DNA of 64,000 nucleotides from Acinetobacter lwoffii (GCF_029024105.1 NZ_CP118964.1:124001-188000); one strand, 5' to 3'. Shown: positions 24,989 to 32,783, counted from the first letter of the stretch. Notes: a model not told the origin generated them from the sequence alone. Made by a program: numbers and translations.

Positions 24989-26068
24989 TAAGTTGTCATT
25001 AAAAAGTAAACATGTATTCTTTTCCGAATTGGTTTGATACTTTCTCCACCCATTGCTCTATTTTGTCAGCTGTCATGACTTGAAAATCTCGCCAATAATA
25101 TTTCATCTGCTTCCATACCATCTCGATTCGATTTAACTCAGGGCTATAAGCTGGAATAAAATACAGATTCGTCGAAAAGTTAGTTTTAAGTAGCTCTCTG
25201 TAATCAGCCATCTTTTTACTTCTATGAATCGAGGCATTATCAGCAATAAGAACCAATGGAAGGTTATACATCTGTTTTACTTGTTGAGCTATTCCAGTTA
25301 AATAGGCATAAAACCAAGTGCTTTTCACTGACTCTTGTAAACAGCTTGTCACCAGTTTCCCCGTTGAAAGCAAACACCCCATGACATTAACTCGTTTTAA
25401 TCTTATTGCATCAACCGCATGAACATCACCTATCTTTGTCCACGCATAGCGGTTATCAGGTGTAGATGAAAATCCTGTTTCATCAACATAACCTAATATA
25501 ATTTCACCACGTGCCGCTTGCTCTCGTAATTCTTCAATCTGCTGTGTTGCTTGTTCAAATGCAATCGGATCTCTTTTTTTTCAAGCTATGACGGGTACGC
25601 TTGAAGACCATACCTGAATCACGTAAAAACTTACGAATGGTTTCAACAGACACGGACACTTCGTATTCTTCATGTAGTTTGACTCGGATTTGTTCTGCAT
25701 TGAGTGGACTTGTATTGACCCAATCTAGGATTTTCGCCTGATAGTCTGAGATCAATGTATTGGGTCGACCTGAGCGATGACCTTCTTTAATCGATTCAAA
25801 CTCATACAATTCCCAACGTCGGCGTTGTAGCCTTATGGTTTCTGGGATACGTTCTTGTAGAGTGGCAACTTCCGCAACACTTTTACCTTCGGAAAGCCAG
25901 AGAATAGTTTGGGCACGTTGCCTTTCACGCCAATGTTTTGCATGCTTGACCAGAAAAATGAGTCGTTCTCGCTGTTCTAAACTAAGTGGTACAGAAACAA
26001 TTCTAGGCATGTGTGAACATCTGTTAACTAAAAAAACCTTTTCGCATCATTAGTTATTTTTGTCAACT
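24989..26068 (-). mobile_element. IS630-family element
   Basis: Ends with TAAGTTGTCA at the left and the imperfect inverted TGTCAACTTA at the right flank the two transposase frames and abut TA dinucleotides, the normal IS630 target. The size is about 1.08 kb. It lies between the SMI1/KNR4 area and pdif site 3. Confidence 0.75.
24999..26010 (-). CDS. IS630-family transposase, two frames
   Basis: The first frame (25555-26010) encodes the helix-turn-helix part (MPRIVSVPLSLEQRERLIFL, KEGHRSGRPNTLI). It ends in a run of eight A on the coding strand (KKKRSD). The second frame carries the catalytic part (GYVDETGFSSTPDNRYAW, LVLIADNASIHRSKKMADYR and AYSPELNRIEMVWKQMKYY). IS630 elements often make the full protein by slippage at such A-runs, so this is more likely programmed frameshifting than damage. 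Confidence 0.8.
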
Positions 26069-26111
26069 TACAAGAACATGCAGATAGTTTAAATTATTAG
26101 CCTGAGACTAT

Positions 26112-26139
26112 ATTTAACATAAAATCTCTTATACGAAGC
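26112..26139 (-). other. pdif site 3 (D-C orientation)
   Basis: ATTTAACATAA, AATCTC spacer, TTATACGAAGC. It is the left border of the RelBE-type toxin-antitoxin module; a rho-independent terminator starts two bases after it. Confidence 0.8.
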
Positions 26140-26140
26140 C

Positions 26141-26169
26141 AAAAATGGGAGCTATAAGCTCCCATTTTT
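26141..26169 (-). terminator. Terminator of the RelBE-type module
   Basis: AAAAATGGGAGC, TATAA loop, GCTCCCATTTTT. It ends the minus-strand toxin-antitoxin transcript and overlaps the end of the toxin gene. Similar GGGAGC hairpins lie at the same place in two other modules. Confidence 0.85.
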
Positions 26170-26461
26170 AGTCTTTAATTCGCTTTTTCGCTTCGTCATA
26201 AACTATGCTATCAGCTCGTTTTCCGACGGTAATGAGCAGGATAACTACCTGATCATCTTTAACTTGATAGACAAGTCGGACACCAGCTTTTAATAATTTG
26301 ATTTTATAGCAACCTGCAAGATCGCCTCTAAGCATATTCTTTGGAATATGTGGCTGCTCTATGGCTTTGGCTAGTTTCTTTTTAAATTGATCTCGTATAG
26401 CAACAGGGAGTTTTTCCCATTCTGCTGTAAAGTCCTTGTGACGTAAAAGCTTATAAGTCAT
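26168..26461 (-). CDS. RelE/ParE-superfamily toxin
   Basis: This 97-residue protein shows the RelE fold pattern: YKLLRHKDFTAEWEKLP, a central GDLAGCYKIKLLKAGVRLVY and the C-terminal VVILLITVGKRADSIVYDEA. RelE-type toxins cleave mRNA in the ribosome, and ParE types act on gyrase; the GCYKIKL.VRLVY motif favours RelE. Its start overlaps the antitoxin gene by 11 bases, the usual antitoxin-first coupling. The module is bounded by pdif sites 3 and 4. Confidence 0.88.
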   Translation of the reverse strand: MTYKLLRHKDFTAEWEKLPVAIRDQFKKKLAKAIEQPHIPKNMLRGDLAGCYKIKLLKAGVRLVYQVKDDQVVILLITVGKRADSIVYDEAKKRIKD

Positions 26462-26699
26462 CTAATGTGACTTCCTCAAACATCTCTTTAGGATCATTAA
26501 TGCGCTTACGGACAAGAGCTAATAATTCTTCATCTTCTTCCGAAAGCAAAGCTTTTTTGACAGGCAGTTTCCCAGTCGTAGCAACATACTCAAGAATACT
26601 AGTGAAGAAATCCGTAGGTGCAATACCTTGCTCTTTAAGGATTGAATAAGATTTTTCTTTAAGGGCTTCATCGATCCTGAAGTTAACAGTAGCCATCAT
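26451..26699 (-). CDS. RelB/DinJ-family antitoxin
   Basis: An 82-residue antitoxin with the ribbon-helix-helix N-terminus MATVNFRIDEALKEKSYSIL and GIAPTDFFTSILEYV, typical of RelB/DinJ. The acidic C-terminus (SEEDEELLALVRKR, FEEVTLDDL) is the toxin-binding part. I chose the ATG at 26699; the next ATG at 26696 is equally good. It should repress its own promoter with the toxin. Confidence 0.88.
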   Translation of the reverse strand: MMATVNFRIDEALKEKSYSILKEQGIAPTDFFTSILEYVATTGKLPVKKALLSEEDEELLALVRKRINDPKEMFEEVTLDDL

Positions 26700-26756
26700 A
26701 TTTCCCAAGTATTTAATGTACTAGGAACAGTGTAATGCAAATTGCATTACAAGTCG

Positions 26757-26784
26757 ACTTCGCATAACCTCCATTATGTTAAAT
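26757..26784 (+). other. pdif site 4 (C-D orientation)
   Basis: ACTTCGCATAA, CCTCCA spacer, TTATGTTAAAT. It separates the RelBE-type module from the LysR/quinone module and is opposite in orientation to sites 3 and 5. Confidence 0.85.
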
Positions 26785-26837
26785 GGGTAGTGATTTGGTG
26801 GATTTTTCAGACTCTGGTTTGAAAAATCCATTTAAAA

Positions 26838-27743
26838 TTAATTAAGCTGTTGTAATTTTTCATATAAATAATCAATAAATAATCTAACTCTCTTAGGTAT
26901 ATAATTTTTTTTGTAATAGACAGCATGGATTTTTTGCTCATGAATCTTTATTTCATCTTCAAATAAAGCAATTAATTTACCTTCTTTTATATCCTTTAAA
27001 ATTAAAAATTCAGAGAGACAAGCGATTCCTACGCCTTGTAAAGCAAGTTGACGAACACTTTCGCCATTAGAAGCTGTAATAGATGGTGAAGTTTTATATA
27101 GTTGATCATTTATATAAATTGGCCAATTATTTAAATGCAAAGGATGGCTAAATCCTAATAATCTATGTTGATTTAACTCAATAATAGATTTTGGTAAGTT
27201 ATTTTTTTTGAGATATTCAGCGCTAGCAACGATATACAAACGACTTTTATATAATAATTTTGCATAGAGACTTGAATCTTCTAGATCACCAAATCGTATA
27301 GCAACATCTATTTTATGCTCTAATAAATCAATTACATGATCATGACTAGTTAGTTCAATACTGATTTTTGGATATCGTTCTATAAACTCTGGTATTAATG
27401 GAATAATTACATGCAATACAAACGGTGTTGCTGAATCTATTTTAATTAAGCCTGTAGGTTCAGTACCTGGATTAATTAACAACTCTTCAGCTTCATTCAA
27501 ATCAGAAAGTAATTTTCTTGCTCTTTCTAAAAAAATTTTTCCATCATAGGTAAGATTAAGGCTACGGGTTGTACGTTCGATTAATTTAACATTTAATTTT
27601 TTTTCGAGGCGTTGTAATGTGCGACTGATAGCAGATGTTGTTTGATTTAATTGTTCTGCTGTTTTCACTATAGAGCCACAATCAGCGATCGTAACAAATA
27701 CTAAAAGTTCATCAAATGTAGATTTCATATCTAAGTAAATCAT
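26838..27743 (-). CDS. LysR-family transcriptional regulator
   Basis: This 301-residue regulator has the LysR helix-turn-helix (FVTIADCGSIVKTAEQLNQT, AISRTLQRLEKKL) and a substrate-binding domain (GLIKIDSATPFVLHVIIPLI to the C-terminus). It is divergent from mdaB, the usual layout for a LysR protein that controls its neighbour, and probably senses quinone-like or oxidative stress. The start may be MKSTFDELL at 27728 instead of the upstream ATG; neither has a clear ribosome binding site. Confidence 0.9.
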   Translation of the reverse strand: MIYLDMKSTFDELLVFVTIADCGSIVKTAEQLNQTTSAISRTLQRLEKKLNVKLIERTTRSLNLTYDGKIFLERARKLLSDLNEAEELLINPGTEPTGLIKIDSATPFVLHVIIPLIPEFIERYPKISIELTSHDHVIDLLEHKIDVAIRFGDLEDSSLYAKLLYKSRLYIVASAEYLKKNNLPKSIIELNQHRLLGFSHPLHLNNWPIYINDQLYKTSPSITASNGESVRQLALQGVGIACLSEFLILKDIKEGKLIALFEDEIKIHEQKIHAVYYKKNYIPKRVRLFIDYLYEKLQQLN

Positions 27744-27877
27744 TAATAAAAAATCATTTTTAATTATATATTAATTTTAATTATTAACAATTAATCAATA
27801 ATGTTTTGTTAATAATTGCATTTATGTTGATGGATCTTAAATTTATATTGTACTTCTCTATTCAATTTGGGATGAAG

Positions 27878-28471
27878 ATGAATAATATTTTAATTATCAA
27901 TGGTGCTAAAACTTTTGCTCATTCTAATGGTGAATTGAATGATACCTTGACAATTTTAGCAGAAGAAGTGTTAACCAAATTAGGTCATAAAGTTAAAGTT
28001 ACGCGTGCTGATAGTGCTTTTGATCCAAAAGAGGAGGTAAAAAAATATCTTTGGGCTGATGCTATTATTTATCAAATGCCAGGCTGGTGGATGGGTGCAC
28101 CATGGACAGTAAAAAAATATATTGATGATGTATTTACTGAAGGTCATGGTCATATATACGCTAATGATGGTCGTTCACGTTCGGATACTTCTAAAAAATA
28201 TGGTTCGGGAGGCTTAATGCATGGCAAAAAATTTATGCTGTCATTAACTTGGAATGCACCTGCTGAAGCATTTACTGATCCAAAACAATTTTTTGAGGGG
28301 AGAGGTGTAGATGGGGTTTATTTGCCTTTTCGAAAAGCCAATGAGTTTCTTGGTATGCAAAGCATGTCAACATTTATTGCTCATGACGTCATCAAAGCAC
28401 CAAACTTACCACAAATAAAAGATGACTATCGCCAACATTTGATCCGTAATTTTTCTGCATCAGTGATATAG
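27878..28471 (+). CDS. mdaB: MdaB-like NAD(P)H quinone reductase
   Basis: This 197-residue flavodoxin-fold protein begins MNNILIINGAKTFAHSNGEL, the MdaB start with the FMN/FAD-binding loop, and has the conserved YQMPGWWMGAPWTVKKYID and LSLTWNAPAEAFTD segments. MdaB reduces quinones to quinols by two electrons, which avoids semiquinone radicals. A longer start at 27806 is possible but adds an unrelated hydrophobic leader, so I prefer 27878. It is followed by a YgiN-like gene, the same pairing as in Escherichia coli. Confidence 0.9.
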   Translation: MNNILIINGAKTFAHSNGELNDTLTILAEEVLTKLGHKVKVTRADSAFDPKEEVKKYLWADAIIYQMPGWWMGAPWTVKKYIDDVFTEGHGHIYANDGRSRSDTSKKYGSGGLMHGKKFMLSLTWNAPAEAFTDPKQFFEGRGVDGVYLPFRKANEFLGMQSMSTFIAHDVIKAPNLPQIKDDYRQHLIRNFSASVI

Positions 28472-28477
28472 AGGTAA

Positions 28478-28795
28478 ATGATGTTAACAATTATTGCTGA
28501 AATTAAAGTAAAACCCGGTTCAAAGCATCTGCAACATGTAATCAATTCATTCAAGGAGATCACACCAACAGTGCTTGAAGAAGATGGTTGTTTTGGCTAC
28601 GAATTACTTATTAATCATGAGAGTCATGCGTCTTATCAGGCGCCATTGAAAAATACAGTCGTTATGTTGGAAAAATGGAAAAGTATCAAACATTTAGATG
28701 CCCACCTTGCAACCGTACATATGCAAGAACATCACTTTAAGATAAAAGATGATGTGCTTGGTGTTGATATCCGAATTTTAGAGAATGGATTTTAA
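28478..28795 (+). CDS. ygiN: YgiN-like quinol monooxygenase (ABM domain)
   Basis: A 105-residue protein with one antibiotic biosynthesis monooxygenase domain: MLTIIAEIKVKPGSKHLQHV, EEDGCFGYELLINHE and VVMLEKWKSIKHLDAHLATV. In E. coli YgiN oxidises quinols back to quinones and forms a redox cycle with MdaB; the shared operon here suggests the same. The gene starts 6 bases after mdaB with an AGAGG ribosome binding site. An extra Met precedes MLTII; both starts are possible. Confidence 0.87.
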   Translation: MMLTIIAEIKVKPGSKHLQHVINSFKEITPTVLEEDGCFGYELLINHESHASYQAPLKNTVVMLEKWKSIKHLDAHLATVHMQEHHFKIKDDVLGVDIRILENGF

Positions 28796-28829
28796 TCAAA
28801 TTATTATATTCATTTATGAGTTTCTCTAA

Positions 28830-28857
28830 AATTAACATAATACACGTTATAGGAATC
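28830..28857 (-). other. pdif site 5 (D-C orientation)
   Basis: AATTAACATAA, TACACG spacer, TTATAGGAATC. Right border of the LysR/quinone module and left border of the HigBA-type module. Confidence 0.85.
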
Positions 28858-28858
28858 T

Positions 28859-28887
28859 AAAAATGGGAGCCTTTGGCTCCCATTTTT
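28859..28887 (-). terminator. Terminator of the HigBA-type module
   Basis: AAAAATGGGAGCC, TTT loop, GGCTCCCATTTTT, starting two bases after pdif site 5. Confidence 0.85.
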
Positions 28888-28905
28888 ACTATATTTTTTA
28901 AAGCT

Positions 28906-29196
28906 TTAGGCGTGTTGTACTGTGAGTTTTAAGCCTAAAGCATTTACTACACGATTAATTGTATCAAAACGTGGTGCTGAATCATGACGTAGGGCTTTGT
29001 AGAGTGCCTCACGCCCAATCCCTGCTTCTTTAGCGATTTGAGTCATGCCACGAGCTTTAGCAATAACACCAAGTGCATGAGCTAATTCAGCTGGATCATT
29101 CTCTTCAAGAACCATATTGAGATAAATCACAATGTCTTCTTCAGTTTTGAGTGACTCAGCCATATCAAAACTTGGTAAATCAGCTACTTTAACCAT
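28906..29196 (-). CDS. HigA-type antitoxin (Xre-like)
   Basis: This 96-residue protein has the addiction-module antidote layout: a short N-terminal arm (VKVADLPSFDMAESLKTEED) and a helix-turn-helix (ALGVIAKARGMTQIAKEAGI, GREALYKALRH). It is preceded by a strong GGAGG ribosome binding site, which fixes the ATG at 29196. It is the second gene of the operon, after the toxin, as in HigBA and related pairs. It should repress the operon at the upstream palindrome. Confidence 0.88.
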   Translation of the reverse strand: MVKVADLPSFDMAESLKTEEDIVIYLNMVLEENDPAELAHALGVIAKARGMTQIAKEAGIGREALYKALRHDSAPRFDTINRVVNALGLKLTVQHA

Positions 29197-29197
29197 T

Positions 29198-29494
29198 TTA
29201 ATCCTCCAACGTTTTCGATAGTTTGACTGCACGATCGATGTCTTGTTGTTGAGTTGATTTATCTCCACCACCAAGCATTACAATCACAACGTCACCATGT
29301 TGGATGTAATACATCCTCCATCCAGAACCGAAGAATTCTCTCATTTCCCAAACGCCATCTTGGAGAGGTTTAATGTCTCCCCAGTTTCCACGTTGAACCT
29401 TATCTAATCGACGATTCAGGCGGATACGGGTCATATTGTCTTTAATGCCATCCAACCATTCATCAAATTCTGGCAGACGTTTAATTTCAATCAT
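29198..29494 (-). CDS. HigB/RelE-type toxin
   Basis: This 98-residue protein has the addiction-module killer pattern: FDEWLDGIKDNMTRIRLNRR, GVWEMREFFGSGWRMYYIQH and VVIVMLGGGDKSTQQQDIDR. It belongs to the Gp49/HigB-like branch of the RelE superfamily. Its stop lies two bases before the antitoxin start. The ATG at 29494 has an AAGGA ribosome binding site; an upstream extension through the palindrome is unlikely. Confidence 0.88.
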   Translation of the reverse strand: MIEIKRLPEFDEWLDGIKDNMTRIRLNRRLDKVQRGNWGDIKPLQDGVWEMREFFGSGWRMYYIQHGDVVIVMLGGGDKSTQQQDIDRAVKLSKTLED

Positions 29495-29516
29495 GAGGAT
29501 TCCTTCTCTTCTCACT

Positions 29517-29542
29517 ATATTGTATTCGATCGAATACAATAT
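29517..29542. promoter_or_regulatory. 26-bp perfect palindrome, toxin-antitoxin operator
   Basis: Half site ATATTGTATTCGA is followed directly by its exact reverse complement. It lies 22 bases upstream of the toxin start, where the promoter should be, so it is the likely HigA-type operator. Confidence 0.8.
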
Positions 29543-29569
29543 GCAAGTAATCTATATGAACATCCATTA

Positions 29570-29597
29570 ATTTCGTATAACAGCCATTATGTTAAAT
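29570..29597 (+). other. pdif site 6 (C-D orientation)
   Basis: ATTTCGTATAA, CAGCCA spacer, TTATGTTAAAT. Right border of the HigBA-type module. The gene for the GlxA-type regulator ends just inside it. Confidence 0.87.
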
Positions 29598-30564
29598 GGG
29601 GCGGATTATTCTCATTAATGATCCCAAAAGCTTTTCTCCATGCCTGAGGGCTGGTGCCATATTTTTCACGGAAATTCTTTCTAAATGACACAGTATTATT
29701 AAAACCTGAAAGCTCGGTTATCTTTTCGATAGACAAGTTTGTCGCTTCTAAAAGTTCACAACTTAATCTGATTCTTTCAGTATTCAGCCAATCGACTAAG
29801 GTCATACCTGTCGCTTTCTTAAAGTGCCGTGTGAACGTCCTGCGTGTCATATGTGTCCGTTCAGCGAGGCTTTCAATATTATGTTGTAAGGCTAAATTCT
29901 TTCTTAAAAAATCAAGTAATAGGTTAATTTGTGCATCTTGGCTCGATTCTGCGACTGGCTGTTCAATAAACTGAGTTTGCCCACCTTCACGGTGAGGCGG
30001 GATCACCATTACTCTAGCAACTTTATTCGCAATTCGTGCATTATAGATTTCACGTACCAAGTACAAGCAGCAGTCTAACGCTGCGCCTGTTCCAGCAGAG
30101 GTTACGATCCTTTGGTCTTCTACATACAGGGCGTCATTATCAAGTTGAACCTGTGGAAATCGTTCACTAAAATCCTGTTCAGCCATCCAGTGCGTAGCTG
30201 CTTTTTTATGGTCAAGCAGCCCTGCATATGCCAATGCATAAGTTCCGTAGCATAACCCTACAATTCTAATTCCAGCTTGATATGCACAATTTAGGGCATC
30301 GATAAGTACTTTTTCAGGTTTGTAATTAAAATCATCCCATCCAGGAATAATAATAAGATCCAATTGTTTAATAAGTTCGATCCCCCCATCAGGGATAATC
30401 ATCATAGACTGTTCTGTTTTTACGGGTTGGCCATCTATAGAAAAAATTCTCAGATCAAATAAGCGTTTATCTTCAATCTTGATATTGAAAATGATATGGG
30501 GGATAGAGAAGTGAAATGGATTTATATTGGGATATACGAACAATCCAATCACTGGTATAGCCAT
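29587..30564 (-). CDS. GlxA-type AraC-family regulator (DJ-1/PfpI + AraC)
   Basis: This 325-residue protein has an N-terminal DJ-1/PfpI-like domain (VIGLFVYPNINPFHFSIPHI to LVREIYN, with GLCYGTYALA at the nucleophile elbow) and a C-terminal AraC DNA-binding domain (LAERTHMTRRTFTRHFKKAT, ELSGFNNTVSFRKNFREKYG). This is the GlxA layout. Its last codons run into pdif site 6, so the stop lies within the site. It is divergent from the metallohydrolase gene and probably controls it. Confidence 0.9.
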   Translation of the reverse strand: MAIPVIGLFVYPNINPFHFSIPHIIFNIKIEDKRLFDLRIFSIDGQPVKTEQSMMIIPDGGIELIKQLDLIIIPGWDDFNYKPEKVLIDALNCAYQAGIRIVGLCYGTYALAYAGLLDHKKAATHWMAEQDFSERFPQVQLDNDALYVEDQRIVTSAGTGAALDCCLYLVREIYNARIANKVARVMVIPPHREGGQTQFIEQPVAESSQDAQINLLLDFLRKNLALQHNIESLAERTHMTRRTFTRHFKKATGMTLVDWLNTERIRLSCELLEATNLSIEKITELSGFNNTVSFRKNFREKYGTSPQAWRKAFGIINENNPPHLT

Positions 30565-30696
30565 TCAATCTACCTCTCTAAAATAATAAATATAGCATGT
30601 TGTCCCAATAGTTTCGATGATTGTCCTTAAGGACAATTTTATTGCTTAATTTTTCCTATCATGATTCGAGTATGACTAAATGATTGGATCTGGAAC

Positions 30697-31581
30697 ATGA
30701 ATAAAATTTTAAGTAGCTCTGTTATCGCACTCTCTCTGGCAATGGTTTCAGTCCATTTATATGCGAATGATAAGGTGGTTCAGCGAGATACTTCTAAAGT
30801 TACGCATATACAAGAAATTCGCAATGCAACGATTAAAGTAACCTATGCTGATACGACTTTTTTAATTGACCCAATGTTTGCTAAAAAAGGATTCTATGAA
30901 GGTTTTCCTGATACTCATCGTAGCTATTTACGGAACCCATTAGTCGATTTGCCTATCAAGCCCGAAACGATTTTAGAAGGTGTAGATGCGGTAATCGTGA
31001 CCCATACCCATCTAGATCATTGGGATGATGCAGCACAAGCGACTATTCCGAAAAACATGCCGTTGTTTGTACAGAATAAAGAAGACCAGAAAATCATTCA
31101 GTCACAAGGCTTCAAAGATGTTCGTGTATTAACTCAAGCGACCTTTGAAGGGATTAAGCTCACTAAAACTGGTGGTCAACACGGTACTGATGCCATGTAC
31201 CGTATTCCTAAGCTTAAAGCTGGATTAGGTGAAGCAATGGGTGTGGTATTTGAAGCTGCTGGCCATGAAACTGTTTATGTGGCAGGAGATACCATCTGGC
31301 GTTCTGAAGTTGATCAAGCGATTCAAACATTTAAACCTGATGTGATTGTCTTGAATACAGGTAACGCCTTGGTTGATGGCTCTAAAGAATCCATTATTAT
31401 GGGCAAAGAAGATACTTATCATGCAACTCAGAAAGCACCAAATGCTAAAGTGGTTGCTGTTCACATGGATGCAATTAACCACATGTCGGTAACACGTGCT
31501 GAGCTTGCAGATTACGTAAAGGACAAAGGAATCCAAGATAAGGTTTTAATTCCTATCGATGGTGAAACGCTTTCTTTCTAA
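30697..31581 (+). CDS. Secreted metallo-beta-lactamase-fold hydrolase
   Basis: This 294-residue protein has a signal peptide (MNKILSSSVIALSLAMVSVH, LYAN) and the metal-binding HTHLDHWDDA motif at about residue 103, a later AGDTIW (metal-binding Asp) and AVHMDAINH near the C-terminus. It resembles the UlaG/YtnP-like branch, not resistance lactamases. The substrate is unknown. It is followed by an isochorismatase-type hydrolase, and both are probably controlled by the divergent GlxA-type regulator. Confidence 0.87.
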   Translation: MNKILSSSVIALSLAMVSVHLYANDKVVQRDTSKVTHIQEIRNATIKVTYADTTFLIDPMFAKKGFYEGFPDTHRSYLRNPLVDLPIKPETILEGVDAVIVTHTHLDHWDDAAQATIPKNMPLFVQNKEDQKIIQSQGFKDVRVLTQATFEGIKLTKTGGQHGTDAMYRIPKLKAGLGEAMGVVFEAAGHETVYVAGDTIWRSEVDQAIQTFKPDVIVLNTGNALVDGSKESIIMGKEDTYHATQKAPNAKVVAVHMDAINHMSVTRAELADYVKDKGIQDKVLIPIDGETLSF

Positions 31582-31589
31582 AGTGACTT

Positions 31590-31616
31590 AAAGAAGTGGA
31601 AGCATTCCACTTCTTT
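31590..31616. terminator. Hairpin between the two hydrolase genes
   Basis: AAAGAAGTGGAA, GCA loop, TTCCACTTCTTT followed by AAAACAT. A perfect 12-bp stem directly after the first hydrolase gene; it may reduce or stop transcription into the second. Confidence 0.7.
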
Positions 31617-31664
31617 AAAACATAAGTAGAACAAAACAAATATTAGTTAAGTAAAGGAATAGGT

Positions 31665-32207
31665 ATGTCAAAATCAGCTTTATTAGTTATCGACTTACAA
31701 AATGAATATCTACCTACAGGTAAATTACCATTGGTAAATATTGAACAAGCTGCTGCTAATGCAGTGAAAGTAATTACGAAAGCACGTCAAGACGGTACTC
31801 AAGTGATTCATGTGCAACATATTGCTGATGCTGAATCTCCTATATTTGAACCTAGCTCAAATAGTATTGAATTTCAGGACACAGTTAAGCCGCAAGAAGA
31901 TGAAGCTGTAATCATTAAAAATCACATCAATGCGTTCTTAAATACGAATCTCAAAGAAATTTTAGATAGCAATCAAGTGACTGAGTTAGTCGTGATTGGT
32001 GCTATGACGCATATGTGTGTTGATGCTGCTGTTCGTGCTGCTTCTGATTTTGGTTATAAGGTAAAAGTGATACATGATGCTTGTGCAACACTAGACTTGG
32101 AATTTAATGGCGTTAAAGTACCTGCTGGTCATGTCCATGCAACATTAATGGCCGCTTTTGAATTTGCATATGCTCAAGTAATATCAACTGAAGATTATGT
32201 TAGCTAA
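31665..32207 (+). CDS. Isochorismatase-family cysteine hydrolase
   Basis: This 180-residue protein has the family triad: Asp in ALLVIDLQNEYLP, Lys in AVIIKNHINAFLNTNLK and the nucleophilic Cys in IGAMTHMCVDAAVRAA. Such enzymes hydrolyse amides or vinyl ethers; the substrate cannot be told from sequence. An AAAGGAATAGGT ribosome binding site precedes the ATG. It completes the module between pdif sites 6 and 7. Confidence 0.9.
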   Translation: MSKSALLVIDLQNEYLPTGKLPLVNIEQAAANAVKVITKARQDGTQVIHVQHIADAESPIFEPSSNSIEFQDTVKPQEDEAVIIKNHINAFLNTNLKEILDSNQVTELVVIGAMTHMCVDAAVRAASDFGYKVKVIHDACATLDLEFNGVKVPAGHVHATLMAAFEFAYAQVISTEDYVS

Positions 32208-32224
32208 AGACTAAGATTTCCTAA

Positions 32225-32252
32225 AATTAACATAATACACGTTATATGAAGT
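32225..32252 (-). other. pdif site 7 (D-C orientation)
   Basis: AATTAACATAA, TACACG spacer, TTATATGAAGT. Left border of the third toxin-antitoxin module, whose right border was lost to the IS6 insertion. Confidence 0.85.
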
Positions 32253-32253
32253 T

Positions 32254-32282
32254 AAAAAAGGGAGCTTTAAGCTCCCTTTTTT
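32254..32282 (-). terminator. Terminator of the third toxin-antitoxin module
   Basis: AAAAAAGGGAGC, TTTAA loop, GCTCCCTTTTTT, two bases after pdif site 7. Confidence 0.85.
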
Positions 32283-32293
32283 ACTAGTTTTTT

Positions 32294-32575
32294 TTAAATT
32301 GCTAAGCGTAAATTCAGCGCTTTTACCACTTTAATAACAGTATCAAAGCTTGGATTTACATCGCCAGAAAGTGCTTTATAAAGACTTTCTCGGCCTAAAC
32401 CTGTGTCTCTTGATAATTGAGCCATTCCTTTAGCTTTAGCAATATTCCCTAAAGCTTTTGCAATGAATGCCGCATCACCATTAGATTCATCTATACAGGC
32501 TTGTAGGTAAGCTTGCATATCTTCTTCTGTTTTAAGATGTTCAGCACTGTCCCATTTACGAAGTTTGATAGCCAT
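32294..32575 (-). CDS. HigA-type antitoxin (orphaned)
   Basis: This 93-residue protein has an N-terminal arm (AIKLRKWDSAEHLKTEED) and a helix-turn-helix (ALGNIAKAKGMAQLSRDTGL, GRESLYKALSG), closely related in plan to the antitoxin at 28906. Its toxin partner upstream is truncated by an IS6 element together with the promoter. It may therefore be silent, or expressed only from the IS. Confidence 0.87.
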   Translation of the reverse strand: MAIKLRKWDSAEHLKTEEDMQAYLQACIDESNGDAAFIAKALGNIAKAKGMAQLSRDTGLGRESLYKALSGDVNPSFDTVIKVVKALNLRLAI

Positions 32576-32783
32576 TTACAGCTCCTCCTCTAAATCTTGT
32601 GCTAGTTGTAGGGCAAGTTTTATATCTTTACTTTGCGTAGACTTGTCTCCGCCTGCTAAAAGAATAACGACCCTTTGCCCTTGCTTACAGTAATAGATCC
32701 TGTAGCCAGGTCCAAAGAAGAAACGTAATTCAGAGACACCTTCACCGACTGGTTCAGTATCTCCAAAGTTTCCATCTTCAACC
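32576..32783 (-). pseudogene. HigB-type toxin, 5' end removed by IS6
   Basis: The remaining part reads PVEDGNFGDTEPVGEGVSEL, RFFFGPGYRIYYCKQGQRVV and LLAGGDKSTQSKDIKL, the C-terminal two thirds of a HigB/RelE-type toxin. It stops at 32784 where the IS6 terminal repeat begins, so about 30 N-terminal residues and the promoter are missing. The other half is not in this window. Confidence 0.85.
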
